DNA of 64,000 nt, taken from NCBI RefSeq assembly GCF_008124625.1, contig NZ_VNHM01000004.1, positions 162,112 through 226,111 of the forward strand, in the 5' to 3' direction. Origin of the DNA: Desulfallas thermosapovorans DSM 6562. Lineage in GTDB: Bacteria; Bacillota; Desulfotomaculia; Desulfotomaculales; Desulfallaceae. The position numbers and the translations under genes are program-made. Position 1 is the first letter of the stretch; each line of letters begins with the position of its first letter. A model generated the notes under the pieces. That model saw only the letters and a program-made list of their open reading frames with translations, did not search any database and was not told the DNA's origin. Positions 52,372 to 61,360 of the stretch are shown one piece after another.

Positions 52372-53738
52372 GGATATCAGTTGTGGGTGCCGGTTATGTT
52401 GGGTTAGCTACTGCTGTGTCATTGGCTGAAACTGGAAATGAGGTGTGTGTTGTTGAAAAAGAAATGGACAAGCTGGAAAAGCTTAAAAATGGTATCTCTC
52501 CATTTTTTGAACCTGGATTGGAACAGGCCTTAAATGAATTAATCAGAGAACGAAAGATTTCCTTTCATCAAGATCTGAAAGAAAAAATACATAATTCGGA
52601 AATTATTTTTATTGCTGTAGGTACACCGTCACTTCCTTCCGGGGAAGCTGATTTATCCGGGTTAATTAAAGTTTGTACCCAAATTGGAAAGTTGATGCGT
52701 GATTACAAGGTAATTGTTATTAAAAGTACCGTACCGGTAGGGACTTGTGATCTTGCAAAGCGGATTATTCGTGAAAATCAAGAAGATCTATACGATTTTG
52801 ATGTTGTATCTAATCCAGAGTTTCTTCGGGAAGGGACGGCCTTAAAAGATGCCAGGGAACCGTCAAGGATAATACTGGGGTGCGGTAGTAAAAAAGCAAG
52901 GAATATAATGCAGAAACTTTATGAATTTGTTGATGCTCCTGTTATAATTACTGATCTTAGAAGCTCTGAAATGATTAAGTATGCTTCAAATGCTTTTCTG
53001 GCAACAAAAATATCCTTCATTAATGAAATAGCTAATATATGTGATAAAGTTGGAGCCGATATAATTGAGGTCGCTCGCGGCATGGGTAAGGATAAACGCA
53101 TTGGATCCGATTTTCTTCGTGCCGGTATTGGTTATGGCGGTTCCTGCTTTCCAAAGGATACAAAAGCATTGATTCAAATTGCCGGTCATGTGGCCCATGA
53201 CTTCAAGTTGCTTAAGGCTGTGGTAGAGGTTAATAATTTGCAATGGAAGAAAGTTGTTGAAAAGTTAGAATTTTTATTGGGGGATATTAAGAAAAAAACT
53301 ATTACTATATGGGGCTTAAGTTTTAAGCCAGGTACTGATGATACTCGTGAAGCCCCTTCAATTCTAATCATTAAAGAAATAAACAGGTTGGGCGGGGTTG
53401 TTCAGGTATATGATCCTGTCATTAAAGGACCGGTAGGGGGAGCATTCGAAGGGGTTACTTTCTGTACAGATCCTTATGCGGCCGCAGAAGGCTCGGATGC
53501 AGTTATACTGGTAACTGAGTGGCAAGAATTTTTGAATATAGATTGGCAGAGGCTTAAAAAGGGTATGGCACAACCAGTACTAATTGATGGTCGCAATGTA
53601 TATGACCCTCATACTATTGTTGCAAACGGGTTTTATTATTCATGTATTGGCAGGCCTTCCGTAGAGAATAGAGGTTTTGTAAAAGAAAGCATGGTTGATG
53701 TTTACAATATTGCTGAAAAGAGATGGAATATATCATAA
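52368..53738 (+). CDS. Nucleotide-sugar dehydrogenase (UDP-glucose 6-dehydrogenase family)
   Basis: The 456-residue product has the NAD motif GAGYVGLATAVSLA and the catalytic Cys at residue 260 in GYGGSCFPKDTKAL. The C-terminal domain has FKPGTDDTREAPS. The family oxidises the C6 of a UDP- or GDP-hexose to the uronic acid in two steps. UDP-glucose is the most common substrate, but with GDP-mannose genes nearby a GDP-mannose or UDP-N-acetylsugar substrate is possible. Confidence 0.92.
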   Translation: MRISVVGAGYVGLATAVSLAETGNEVCVVEKEMDKLEKLKNGISPFFEPGLEQALNELIRERKISFHQDLKEKIHNSEIIFIAVGTPSLPSGEADLSGLIKVCTQIGKLMRDYKVIVIKSTVPVGTCDLAKRIIRENQEDLYDFDVVSNPEFLREGTALKDAREPSRIILGCGSKKARNIMQKLYEFVDAPVIITDLRSSEMIKYASNAFLATKISFINEIANICDKVGADIIEVARGMGKDKRIGSDFLRAGIGYGGSCFPKDTKALIQIAGHVAHDFKLLKAVVEVNNLQWKKVVEKLEFLLGDIKKKTITIWGLSFKPGTDDTREAPSILIIKEINRLGGVVQVYDPVIKGPVGGAFEGVTFCTDPYAAAEGSDAVILVTEWQEFLNIDWQRLKKGMAQPVLIDGRNVYDPHTIVANGFYYSCIGRPSVENRGFVKESMVDVYNIAEKRWNIS

Positions 53739-53809
53739 CTTTCATATCCAACCCATAGATGATTGTAATCATATTGGATAATAATGATGAAATACATGGA
53801 GTGATTTAA

Positions 53810-55204
53810 TTGCATAAATCAATAGAGGCCTGCCGTACAGCTTTTAAAGCATATGACATTCGGGGTAAGGTTCCGGACGAATTAAATGAAGAAATAGCTT
53901 ACCGCATAGGAAGAGCCTATGTAAATCTATTTAAAACAAAAAAAATAGCGGTAGGTCATGATGTGCGAGTATCCAGCCCAGCTCTTGTTAATGCACTTGC
54001 CAAAGGCTTAATGGAAAGTGGTTGTGATGTTATAGATATCGGCCTATGTGGTACCGAGCAAATCTATTTTGCAACATTCCACATGGGACTTGATGGGGGC
54101 ATTATGGTTACTGCCAGTCATAACCCGCAGGATTATAACGGTATGAAATTAGTACGTTCCGGTGCCAGGCCGATTAGTGGAGATAGCGGGTTGCGTGAAC
54201 TGGAGGAAAGAGTAATTAGTAGTGCTTACACGTCAAGCCCGTCTTCAGATGCTAGCTTAGGGAAATATATTCGCCAGGACATTATGGCTGAATATGTGCA
54301 ACACCTTTTATCTTATGTAGATCAATCCATTCTTCGCCCTTTCAAGGTGGTAGTGAATGCCGGAAATGGTTGCGCCGGGCCTGTGATTGATTTATTAGAA
54401 CAATGCTTGCCTTTCCAATTTATTAAAATAAATCACGTACCTGATGGTACATTTCCCAATGGTATCCCCAACCCTCTCTTGCCCGAAAACAGGGATGTCA
54501 CAGCCAAAGCGGTGCGGGAATCGGGGGCGGATGTTGGTATTGCCTGGGATGGTGATTTTGACCGGTGCTTTTTATATGATGAGCAGGGAAAATTTATTGA
54601 AGGTTATTATATAGTGGGTTTATTAGCCAAAGCTTTTTTACAGCGTTACCGGGGAGGTAAGATAATACATGATCCCCGGTTAACGTGGAATACCGTGGAA
54701 TTGGTACGTGATGCCGGAGGTGTTCCCGTGCTTAGTAAAACCGGCCATGCTTTTATTAAAGAACGTATGCGTTTGGAGGATGCATTATATGGCGGGGAGA
54801 TGTCCGCCCACCATTACTTCAGAGATTTTAATTATTGCGACAGTGGAATGATTCCCTGGTTACTGGTACTGGAAATAATGAGCCGTCAAGGAAAACGTTT
54901 ATCGGAGTTAATACAGGAGCGTATGAATCGTTTTCCGGTAAGCGGAGAAATTAACCGCCGGGTAGCTCAACCGGGAAAAGTTATACAATACATAGAGCAA
55001 AGGTTTGCTAAAGAAAAACCAATTATTGATCGAACGGACGGGTTGAGTATGGAATTCGATACATGGCGTTTTAACGTACGCATGTCAAATACAGAGCCTT
55101 TGCTAAGATTAAATGTGGAAACAAAGGGCGATTTTAAACTTCTTGAGCAAAAAACAAATGAAATTCTTGCGTTGATTGATTCTGTGTCTGATAAAACTAT
55201 TTAG
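53810..55204 (+). CDS. manB: Phosphomannomutase / phosphoglucomutase
   Basis: The 464-residue product interconverts mannose-6-phosphate and mannose-1-phosphate (often also the glucose forms). The phosphoserine loop [13 protein letters not shown], the metal loop [12 protein letters not shown], the sugar-binding [10 protein letters not shown] and the phosphate-binding [14 protein letters not shown] are all present. The start is TTG 53810 behind GGAGTGA. It supplies ManC and closes the glycan cluster; the next DNA is mobile-element debris. Confidence 0.94.
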   Translation: MHKSIEACRTAFKAYDIRGKVPDELNEEIAYRIGRAYVNLFKTKKIAVGHDVRVSSPALVNALAKGLMESGCDVIDIGLCGTEQIYFATFHMGLDGGIMVTASHNPQDYNGMKLVRSGARPISGDSGLRELEERVISSAYTSSPSSDASLGKYIRQDIMAEYVQHLLSYVDQSILRPFKVVVNAGNGCAGPVIDLLEQCLPFQFIKINHVPDGTFPNGIPNPLLPENRDVTAKAVRESGADVGIAWDGDFDRCFLYDEQGKFIEGYYIVGLLAKAFLQRYRGGKIIHDPRLTWNTVELVRDAGGVPVLSKTGHAFIKERMRLEDALYGGEMSAHHYFRDFNYCDSGMIPWLLVLEIMSRQGKRLSELIQERMNRFPVSGEINRRVAQPGKVIQYIEQRFAKEKPIIDRTDGLSMEFDTWRFNVRMSNTEPLLRLNVETKGDFKLLEQKTNEILALIDSVSDKTI

Positions 55205-55281
55205 TTGACTAAGGGTTGGAAAGCCGGCTATCTTGTTTTTGTCTAAATGTCATAAATATAGTATTGCGAAGGAAAATAAAA

Positions 55282-55359
55282 GATAAGGTGTGCCAATTTT
55301 AATAAAGAATATTCTAATACACACGTAGGCCCTATTATATCCAGCCAGTTCGATGCTGA
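55282..55359 (+). repeat. Fragment duplicated from the HD phosphohydrolase gene
   Basis: This stretch is nearly identical to 59904-59983 inside the HD-domain gene, with a few substitutions and a two-base net deletion. It includes the common core AATAAAGAATATTCTAATAC and beyond. It is a leftover of a second copy of that gene or of a recombination event. Confidence 0.85.
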
Positions 55360-55488
55360 ACTGTAATGGTAAACTAAAAGTGTACCCAAAAGGGCGGCTG
55401 GGGTAACAAAAAATATACCACCGAAATCTTCCAAACCTGTAAAATGGGAATGAGCTAAACTACCAATTTACAGGGGGGATTTGAAAGG

Positions 55489-55575
55489 ATGCCCTCGGTG
55501 GTTGATATTGAGCTTGTCAGAAAGATGCACCTTGTACAAGATAAATCCCAGCGGGCAATTGTATTTGGGTTCTGA
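55489..55575 (+). pseudogene. IS21 istA N-terminal fragment
   Basis: A 28-codon frame, MPSVVDIELVRKMHLVQDKS..., starts behind a G-rich site. It matches the first residues of IS21-family IstA transposases (VDIELVRKMH..., then normally a helix-turn-helix). After QRA the sequence switches to the inverted copy and stops at 55575. Confidence 0.6.
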
Positions 55576-55705
55576 ATCGTCAAATATGGCTTTCCGTACT
55601 GTTTTTCGGGACATTTTAAGCCCCGGGCTATCCAGCGCATGGATTTTCCTTACTTTTGGTAGAGCCTTCTGATAATCTCTTTATCTTATCGACCACGCTG
55701 ATCAT
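55556..55705 (-). pseudogene. IS21 istA N-terminal fragment, frameshifted
   Basis: On the minus strand an ATG at 55705 (behind GGAGGAAAGGA) opens MISVVDKIKRLSEGSTKSK; after a frameshift it continues RKIHALDSPGLKMSRKTVRK and FDDSEPKYN. This is the helix-turn-helix start of an IS21 IstA. The piece coding FDDSEPKYN recurs at 61331-61359 with one mismatch in 29 bases. Confidence 0.65.
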
Positions 55706-55877
55706 TTCCTTTCCTCCTGTCCGCTACAGTTGATCATATACAGCATACAGGAAATTTTGATCAGGTAGTCCCCTTTTGGGTGAGCTAAGGGCTAAAATGG
55801 CCCCCTTTTATTTTAGCAAATACATCTGGTTACTTTAATATAGCGTTTATGTAAAAAAGATTTGGCCAGCGATATCA

Positions 55878-56246
55878 TCACGCTGGCTGCTCTATATTAA
55901 ATTCCCGGGATATGGCTTTTATAAAGAAGGGTACCACCCGGGGGTCAAAGTGAGTGCCTGCGCAGCGTTGAATTTCCGCCAGGGCATCTTTAAAGGTTGC
56001 TCCCTTGCGGTACGGCCGGTCTGTTGTTATGGCATCAAATGTATCGGCAATAGCTATGATGCGGGCCACCAGCGGTATTTCCTCGCCCTTTATACCCCTG
56101 GGGTAGCCCGTCCCGTCGTATTTTTCCTGATGACATAATGCGCCTTTATAAAGTTTCTCCGCCAGGTGAATTGGCTTAACATTAGCCAAAATTTTAGCAC
56201 CCAATTCCGCGTGGCTTTTCATTAAGGCCCATTCTTCGTTACTCAA
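55878..56246 (-). pseudogene. HD-GYP domain protein, C-terminal part
   Basis: The 122-residue frame begins LSNEEWALMKSHAELGAKIL and holds the GYP part of the domain (CHQEKYDGTGYPRGIKGEEIPLVARIIAIADTFDAITTDRPYR). HD-GYP enzymes degrade cyclic di-GMP. The HD motif needed for metal binding is not in this piece; an N-terminal piece with HD lies at 61361-61660 on the same strand. The IS21 element abuts its 5' end exactly at base 56248. It could still be translated from TTG 56246 but would lack a complete active site. Confidence 0.8.
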
Positions 56247-56327
56247 ATGTCAATGGCCATTTGAAAATCCCCATTTTTGGCCATGAAAAACCAGCACATT
56301 TGGCAACATAAATAGATGGCTTGATTA

Positions 56328-57137
56328 TTAATTATGTTGGTCAACTAATTCGGGTAATTCATTATGTTGGTCAATATTTGTTGGTATCAAGCGGTTACGC
56401 ATACGGTAACTGTCACCCTTCATGTTAAACACATGGGCATGGTGCAACAGCCTATCCAAAGTAGCAGCAGCTGTGCTGGCGTTGGCAAATAATGTGCCCC
56501 ACTCGGCAAAATTAAGGTTGCTGGTAACTATAAGGGAACGTTGTTCATAAGCCCTTGCTATAAATTGGAATATGTGGTCTGATGCCGTTTCATCCATAGA
56601 TACATAGCCTAGCTCATCTAAAATAATCAGGTGGTTTTTTAGTATGGTGTCAATCCTTTTATTAAAGCTGGAATCGGCCAGTGATGCATATAAATCCTCC
56701 ACCAGTTCGGTAAAGGTATAGAATCGTACTTTGTATCCGGCATTTACTGCTACTACCCCTAGACCGATGGCCAGGTGAGTTTTGCCTACCCCAGACGGGC
56801 CAAGAAAAACGACATTTTCTTTGGCATGCATGAAATCTAAACTTGCTAGATCCCGGATGCTCTGTTGGTTAATGGAGTTTTGGAATGAGTAATCAAACTC
56901 ATTCAGGGTTTTTAACTGGGGGAATTTAGCCCTTTTCATGTTTTTTAATCGTTGGGCTTCATCCCGCATTTTAATTTCGTGCTCAACCAAATAGGCTAGA
57001 AAGTCAATATAGCCTGGTTCCTCTTCCATGGCCAACTCATTTACAGAATCGATAATTTCTCTGGTATATCGCAGTTTAAGTCGTTTTAGCCCTTGTTCTA
57101 AGGCTTTTCTGTCAGCAACAGGTATTTTATTAATCAT
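56328..57137 (-). CDS. istB: IS21-family ATP-binding helper protein IstB
   Basis: IstB is the AAA+ ATPase that helps IstA choose and capture target DNA. The 269-residue product has Walker A GPSGVGKTHLAIGLG (about residues 112-126), Walker B LIILDELGY and the usual C-terminal RLLHHAHVFNMKGDSYRMR. Its ATG overlaps the istA stop (TAATG), the translational coupling typical of this family. It appears intact. Confidence 0.95.
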   Translation of the reverse strand: MINKIPVADRKALEQGLKRLKLRYTREIIDSVNELAMEEEPGYIDFLAYLVEHEIKMRDEAQRLKNMKRAKFPQLKTLNEFDYSFQNSINQQSIRDLASLDFMHAKENVVFLGPSGVGKTHLAIGLGVVAVNAGYKVRFYTFTELVEDLYASLADSSFNKRIDTILKNHLIILDELGYVSMDETASDHIFQFIARAYEQRSLIVTSNLNFAEWGTLFANASTAAATLDRLLHHAHVFNMKGDSYRMRNRLIPTNIDQHNELPELVDQHN

Positions 57138-58612
57138 TACATTACACCCCCATAATAGCTCGTATCCCGTCTTTCGACATCTACATGATAGAGAGTATTC
57201 AGTTTGGCTTTTTTAGTGTTGTTAGGGGGTTCTGGTAAGCTGCGAGGTGCTTTGATTTGTCTATCAATTATCCTCTTTAAGATGCCATATCCAAAGGCAC
57301 CAAAGGATAGTGATCTTTTCATGGCATTACTAACGATTGCGCTGTCATGCTGTTTTGCTAGGGCAATAATTTTCTCCATCTGTTCCCTTAAATGACCGTG
57401 CCGGCTCCTACTCAAACCTTGCAAATATTCTGCCGCCTCGGGTGCCAGAGCTTCAAATTTAGCTTGTAAGGCATTTTTAGGCTTTTTTGCCGGTTGATTG
57501 TGTAATGGGTAGTGGTTGTCATTGATGATGGTTTGATTTTTACCTTTAGCCAATTGGTGTGTTGCTATTACGCTTTTATCATCAAGAATTTCAATCCGAT
57601 CCTCGTAACGTAGATACCGCACTGTTTTACGGGCAAATTGTGCGGGTACGGAGTATTTGTTAGCGTCAATGAAAATCAGTGCGGTTTTGGTGGCCTTCCG
57701 TTTTTCTGTAACGGGTAGTGCTTCTTTTATCGGCGGCAGTGGTTTTAAATATTTCTGTTCTTTTATCAGTTGTTCCGCCGGTACACAACCGGTTGTGCCG
57801 TGGGGTTTAGCATTAGCCACTGTCTCTAGCCACTCCATGGCCTGGTTATTTAAATCATCAACACTGGTAAAATCTCTGGCGTAATAGAAGCCGTGCTTGA
57901 CATATTTAACATTGGATTCTACCTTACCTTTACTTTCAGCGTCGTTAACCCAACAAGCTTTGGGGGTAAAACCATACTTTAAAGCAATGTGCATCAGGTT
58001 CTCATTAAAACGAATTACAGTACCTACTCGTTCAGATACAACTGTTTTAGCATTGTCAAAAAGTATTGTTTCCGGTACACCACCTATATAATTTAAGGCC
58101 CGGTGCACACAACCATTGAATACCGCGGAATTAAGTGAGGTAATGAATTCTACATAACGCTGTCGTGACCAACTAAGGCAGAATACAAAAACGTATAGTT
58201 TTTTCCGTCGGCCATTCTCTATTATTTCACCCATGTGGCCCCAGTCAATTTGGGCTTGTTCACCGGGTAGTGTTTCATAGGGTTTGTACTCTCTCGATCC
58301 CTGTGGCCGGATTGTGGCCACGTAACGCCGCACTGTGCGGTTAGAGCCGGTGTAGCCCTTTTCCTTTATTTCATTAAATAATCTTTCGGCCGAAAGTTTT
58401 GGCCACTTTTCTAGCCGTTCTTTGATATAATCTTTATATGGGTCAAGGATAGAGCTTCGATGATAGATTGGTTTTTGCTTTTCAGGTTCGCTACAGTTCC
58501 AGTATTTTGCTACTGTTCCACGATCCATAGAAAGTATTTCCGCAACGGTTTTTTTGTAAAGACCGGCTTGCTTTAATTCTTGAATTTTCACGATTTCCCA
58601 CACCCCTGTCAA
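57137..58612 (-). CDS. istA: IS21-family transposase IstA
   Basis: The 491-residue product has an N-terminal helix-turn-helix (AGLYKKTVAEILSMDRGTVAKYW) and a DDE-type integrase core: QIDWGHMG (first Asp), LFDNAKTVV (second Asp) and ESKGKVESNVKYVK (catalytic Glu). A C-terminal beta-barrel region follows. TTG 58612 has GGGAG upstream; GTG 58591 behind GGGGTG is an alternative start. The frame is intact, so with istB the element may still be active. Confidence 0.95.
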   Translation of the reverse strand: MTGVWEIVKIQELKQAGLYKKTVAEILSMDRGTVAKYWNCSEPEKQKPIYHRSSILDPYKDYIKERLEKWPKLSAERLFNEIKEKGYTGSNRTVRRYVATIRPQGSREYKPYETLPGEQAQIDWGHMGEIIENGRRKKLYVFVFCLSWSRQRYVEFITSLNSAVFNGCVHRALNYIGGVPETILFDNAKTVVSERVGTVIRFNENLMHIALKYGFTPKACWVNDAESKGKVESNVKYVKHGFYYARDFTSVDDLNNQAMEWLETVANAKPHGTTGCVPAEQLIKEQKYLKPLPPIKEALPVTEKRKATKTALIFIDANKYSVPAQFARKTVRYLRYEDRIEILDDKSVIATHQLAKGKNQTIINDNHYPLHNQPAKKPKNALQAKFEALAPEAAEYLQGLSRSRHGHLREQMEKIIALAKQHDSAIVSNAMKRSLSFGAFGYGILKRIIDRQIKAPRSLPEPPNNTKKAKLNTLYHVDVERRDTSYYGGVM

Positions 58613-58799
58613 TTTTACTCGCTCCCTCTCTCATGTTGTTTGTAGGTAAATGAGATATTCGAGGGGGCGAGTTTTATTTCCCTCTATATGATGGCCATTT
58701 GTGCGGGTTTTTCGTGACCGTTTATGTGGATTTTATCATGTCCGTTAACAACGGACTGACTAATATTAATCCCAATGTAATTTAAGAATTTTTTGCAGT

Positions 58800-59337
58800 T
58801 TATTTTAGTATTGACACCGGGTGCAGATTGTTCAATGTGATAAAATAGCGGGGGTTTTGGATAATTGAAAATGAGAATCTACAGTTTGTTTCCTTTAGTG
58901 CCCCAAGGCCAAAACGCTCGCGAAAATGGACCATTGAAGAGGGATCAAAGGGCGGTTTGCTCTGGTACTCCCTTAGGCCGATAAACAGCTGCAGGTACGG
59001 ATTCTCGACGATCTGGTTTACGGTTTCCCGGTCGGTCAGTTTTAGTTTTTCTTTTATTATCAAGGCACCCAGGGCCATTCGGACGGGTTTAGCCTTTTTC
59101 CCCAGGTTGCTGGTTAAATAAATTGGCGTAACGTTCTTCGATGCTTTTCCACGGGATAATTTTAGCCAGTTTTACCCAGCGGTTATGGGCATCCAACTTG
59201 CCTTCAAATGGCAATATGAAATCTTCCAGATAAAATTGGTTTTCTACCTTGCGGAACATATTTTGACCTCCAGGTGCACGGTTTTTGTAGCGTTTACCGC
59301 ATTTTTCATGCATCTTATTTCGACAAATATGTTCCAA
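58800..59337 (-). pseudogene. IS1182-family transposase, N-terminal fragment with frameshift
   Basis: Two minus-strand frames together give the start of an IS1182-type transposase. The first (59337-59089) has MFRKVENQFYLEDFILPFEG and ends after GEKG. An extra base shifts the frame into MALGALIIKEKLKLTDRE and KPPFDPSSMVHFRERFG (59078 down). After FGLGALKE near 58890 the match ends in unrelated sequence. The catalytic DDE part is missing, so this is a dead fragment lying between the IS21 element and the HD gene. Confidence 0.75.
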
Positions 59338-59474
59338 AATCCTTGATTTTATTGGGGTTTTGCTTCATTCAGCAAGCCCTAATTAAGCTGCTCTTTGTTA
59401 TGCTGGAAATTCGGAAGGAAAAAGATCAATTAAGTTGAATAAATAACCAATAAATATTCTTTGGTGAGAGATTC

Positions 59475-60731
59475 ATGGCTAAAATTATAAGGGATCCTAT
59501 CCATAATATAATTGAAGTGGAAGATGACGTTATAAATCTCATTGATACGTACGCCTTCCAGCGCTTGCGTAGAATTAGGCAGTTAGGGGTAGCTTGGTTA
59601 GTGTACCCCGCAGCCGAGCACAGTCGCTTGACACACTCGCTGGGCGTTTATGGTATGTCCAAACGTATTATCAATGCTCTGAAACAAAATAGTAAAAAGT
59701 TCAATTTGGAAAAGGAAGAAGAAAAGTTAATTACCATTGCTGCTTTATTACATGATATCGGTCATGGCCCCTTTAGTCACGCCTTTGAGAATGTTATCAA
59801 AAACCTGGGTGGTTTTTTTGACCATGAAAAGATGTCAATTCAAATTATCAAAGAATGTCAGGATATTACTGAACGGTTGCAGAAATGCGGTGAAAATTTT
59901 GCCGATAAGGTGTGCCAGATTCTTAATAAAGAATATTCTAATACACACGTAGGTTCTATTATATCCAGCCAGTTCGATGCTGACCGTATCGATTACTTGT
60001 TAAGGGATTCATATATGACTGGTGCTAATTACGGCAAGTTTGACGTTGACTGGTTATTGAAAAATATTAGCATTGAAAAGGCTACCTTTCCCACGGTAGA
60101 GGGGCAAACCGTGGTTTGCATAAATTACAATAAAGGCTTAAACGTTTTAGAACAGTACATTTTAGGCAGGTACTATATGTATGTTCACGTGTACTATCAT
60201 AAAGTAATCAGGGCTTTTGAAACCATTATTTACAATGTTATCAAGAGGGTTATAAAAGAAGAACACGATAAACTGGTTGGGTATCAAGAAATAAAAGCCT
60301 TATATTCCGGTAATGTGGATATGGATTTGTATTTAAAGCTTGATGACTTTACTGTAATTGGGTGGTTCAATGAATGGTACTATGAAACTAATGATCCTAT
60401 TTTAAAGGAATTGTTGCATTACTTTTTCTGCCGCAAGCCTTTTTATAAAGTTATATATCCTTCTGCAAAGCCAAATGAATACTCGTCACAAAAGGATAAG
60501 GTCCTTAAGCAGTTTGATACTGAAGAGCAAAGGGAATATTTTTTTTATGAGGATACGCCCACAAATGTGGCATATAAAAGTTTATATCTCACTAAGGGTG
60601 TTTCGGATGAGATATTTGTATACAAAAACGAGAATGAAATAATACCGCTGTCAGCGGTGGAGGACACCGTAATCAGTCAAGCGGGTTCCACCCTGAGCAA
60701 GGATATAATTCGGTGGTACATAAAAGTTTAG
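59475..60731 (+). CDS. HD-domain phosphohydrolase (YwfO/SAMHD1-like)
   Basis: The 418-residue protein starts MAKIIRDPIHNIIEVEDDV and has the HD metal motifs EHSRLTHSLGVY, LLHDIGHGPFSHAFE and FDADRIDYLLRDSYMTGANYG. These place it in the COG1078 HD family, which includes dNTP triphosphohydrolases. The likely reaction is release of triphosphate from a dNTP, though some members act on other nucleotides. It is followed by a YwgA-like gene 16 bases on, the same pairing as ywfO-ywgA in Bacillus. A 78-base fragment of the same gene lies at 55282-55359, so this gene has been copied or moved. Confidence 0.88.
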   Translation: MAKIIRDPIHNIIEVEDDVINLIDTYAFQRLRRIRQLGVAWLVYPAAEHSRLTHSLGVYGMSKRIINALKQNSKKFNLEKEEEKLITIAALLHDIGHGPFSHAFENVIKNLGGFFDHEKMSIQIIKECQDITERLQKCGENFADKVCQILNKEYSNTHVGSIISSQFDADRIDYLLRDSYMTGANYGKFDVDWLLKNISIEKATFPTVEGQTVVCINYNKGLNVLEQYILGRYYMYVHVYYHKVIRAFETIIYNVIKRVIKEEHDKLVGYQEIKALYSGNVDMDLYLKLDDFTVIGWFNEWYYETNDPILKELLHYFFCRKPFYKVIYPSAKPNEYSSQKDKVLKQFDTEEQREYFFYEDTPTNVAYKSLYLTKGVSDEIFVYKNENEIIPLSAVEDTVISQAGSTLSKDIIRWYIKV

Positions 60732-60747
60732 TCGGGGAGAGATTAGC

Positions 60748-61263
60748 ATGTTGGAGAATATTTATATGGTGCGAGATATTATTAATTTAGCTGGGGGGCA
60801 AATCAAAGGCCGCAAAAAAATGCAAAAAATTATCTATATATTACAACAGCTAGCCAAACCCTTTAGAAAACCCTACGAGTTTAGGTGGAACTTTTACGGA
60901 GTATATTCGGATGAATTAGCCAGCGAGTTGAATGTGGGGGAGATTTTCGGTATTTTGCGGGAGAGGTGTCTGGAAGAGCATGGTTACCGCACATTTATTA
61001 TCGAAACAGTTGATAACTCCAATGCTTCAGGTATCGAAAAAGATGAACAAGTGAAACAGTTGGTAACATATTTAGCGGCCAAAGAATCAAGGGTATTGGA
61101 GGTGCTAAGCTCGATTATCTTTTTCAAAGATCAAGGCTATGCTGATGCGGCACTAGAAGAAAAACTGCATGTTTTTAAAGGGCACTTGGCATCTTTTTTT
61201 GACGAAGCATTTACTACATACAACGAATTAACAGGAGTCAGGCTTAAATTAGAATCAAGATAA
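60748..61263 (+). CDS. YwgA-like protein
   Basis: The 171-residue product resembles Bacillus YwgA: an N-terminal segment AGGQIKGRKKMQKIIYILQQL and then FRWNFYGVYSDELASEL. This fold is related to the Panacea / SocA-like domains, which act as antitoxins or protease adaptors in some systems. It follows the HD gene by 16 bases and ends cleanly. The function is unknown. A joint role with the HD phosphohydrolase is suggested only by the conserved pairing. Confidence 0.7.
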   Translation: MLENIYMVRDIINLAGGQIKGRKKMQKIIYILQQLAKPFRKPYEFRWNFYGVYSDELASELNVGEIFGILRERCLEEHGYRTFIIETVDNSNASGIEKDEQVKQLVTYLAAKESRVLEVLSSIIFFKDQGYADAALEEKLHVFKGHLASFFDEAFTTYNELTGVRLKLESR

Positions 61264-61330
61264 GTGGTTTAACTTGAGTTAAGATTGATAAAAAAAGTGG
61301 GTTAGTAGGGGTTTATAACAACTGCGGAGG

Positions 61331-61359
61331 CAATTGTATTTGGGTTCTGAGTCGTCAAA
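61331..61359 (-). repeat. IS21 istA scrap identical to part of 55556-55584
   Basis: On the minus strand it codes FDDSEPKYN; it matches 55556-55584 at 28 of 29 bases. It touches the HD-GYP N-terminal piece, which marks the breakpoint of a past IS21-mediated event. Confidence 0.75.
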
Positions 61360-61360
61360 A

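Larger units (their letters stand above)
55381..55783. mobile_element. Degenerate IS21-family remnant: two 5' ends facing each other
   Basis: The left edge TGTACCCAAAAGGG (55381-55394) and the right edge CCCTTTTGGGT (55771-55781) are inverted relative to each other, as IS21 ends are. Inside lie the start of an istA on the plus strand (55489-55575) and the start of another istA on the minus strand (from 55705 down). The two meet near 55556. Everything else of both copies is gone. Confidence 0.65.
55205..55877. other. Gene-free debris between manB and the HD-GYP fragment
   Basis: No intact gene is present. The stretch holds a 78-base piece of an HD-domain gene (55282-55359) and remnants of two IS21-family copies facing each other (55381-55783). 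About 90 bases before the HD-GYP fragment have no recognisable feature. Confidence 0.7.
56248..58750 (-). mobile_element. Full-length IS21-family insertion sequence
   Basis: The element carries istA and istB in the usual order on the minus strand. Its ends are related inverted repeats. The left end begins TGTCAATGGCC, and the right end, read on the minus strand, begins TGTTAACGGAC. Both continue with matching AAAATCC, GAAAAACC and GCACA blocks over about 65 bases. No target-site duplication was found between 56237-56247 and 58751-58761, which suggests that one flank has been rearranged since insertion. Confidence 0.85.
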
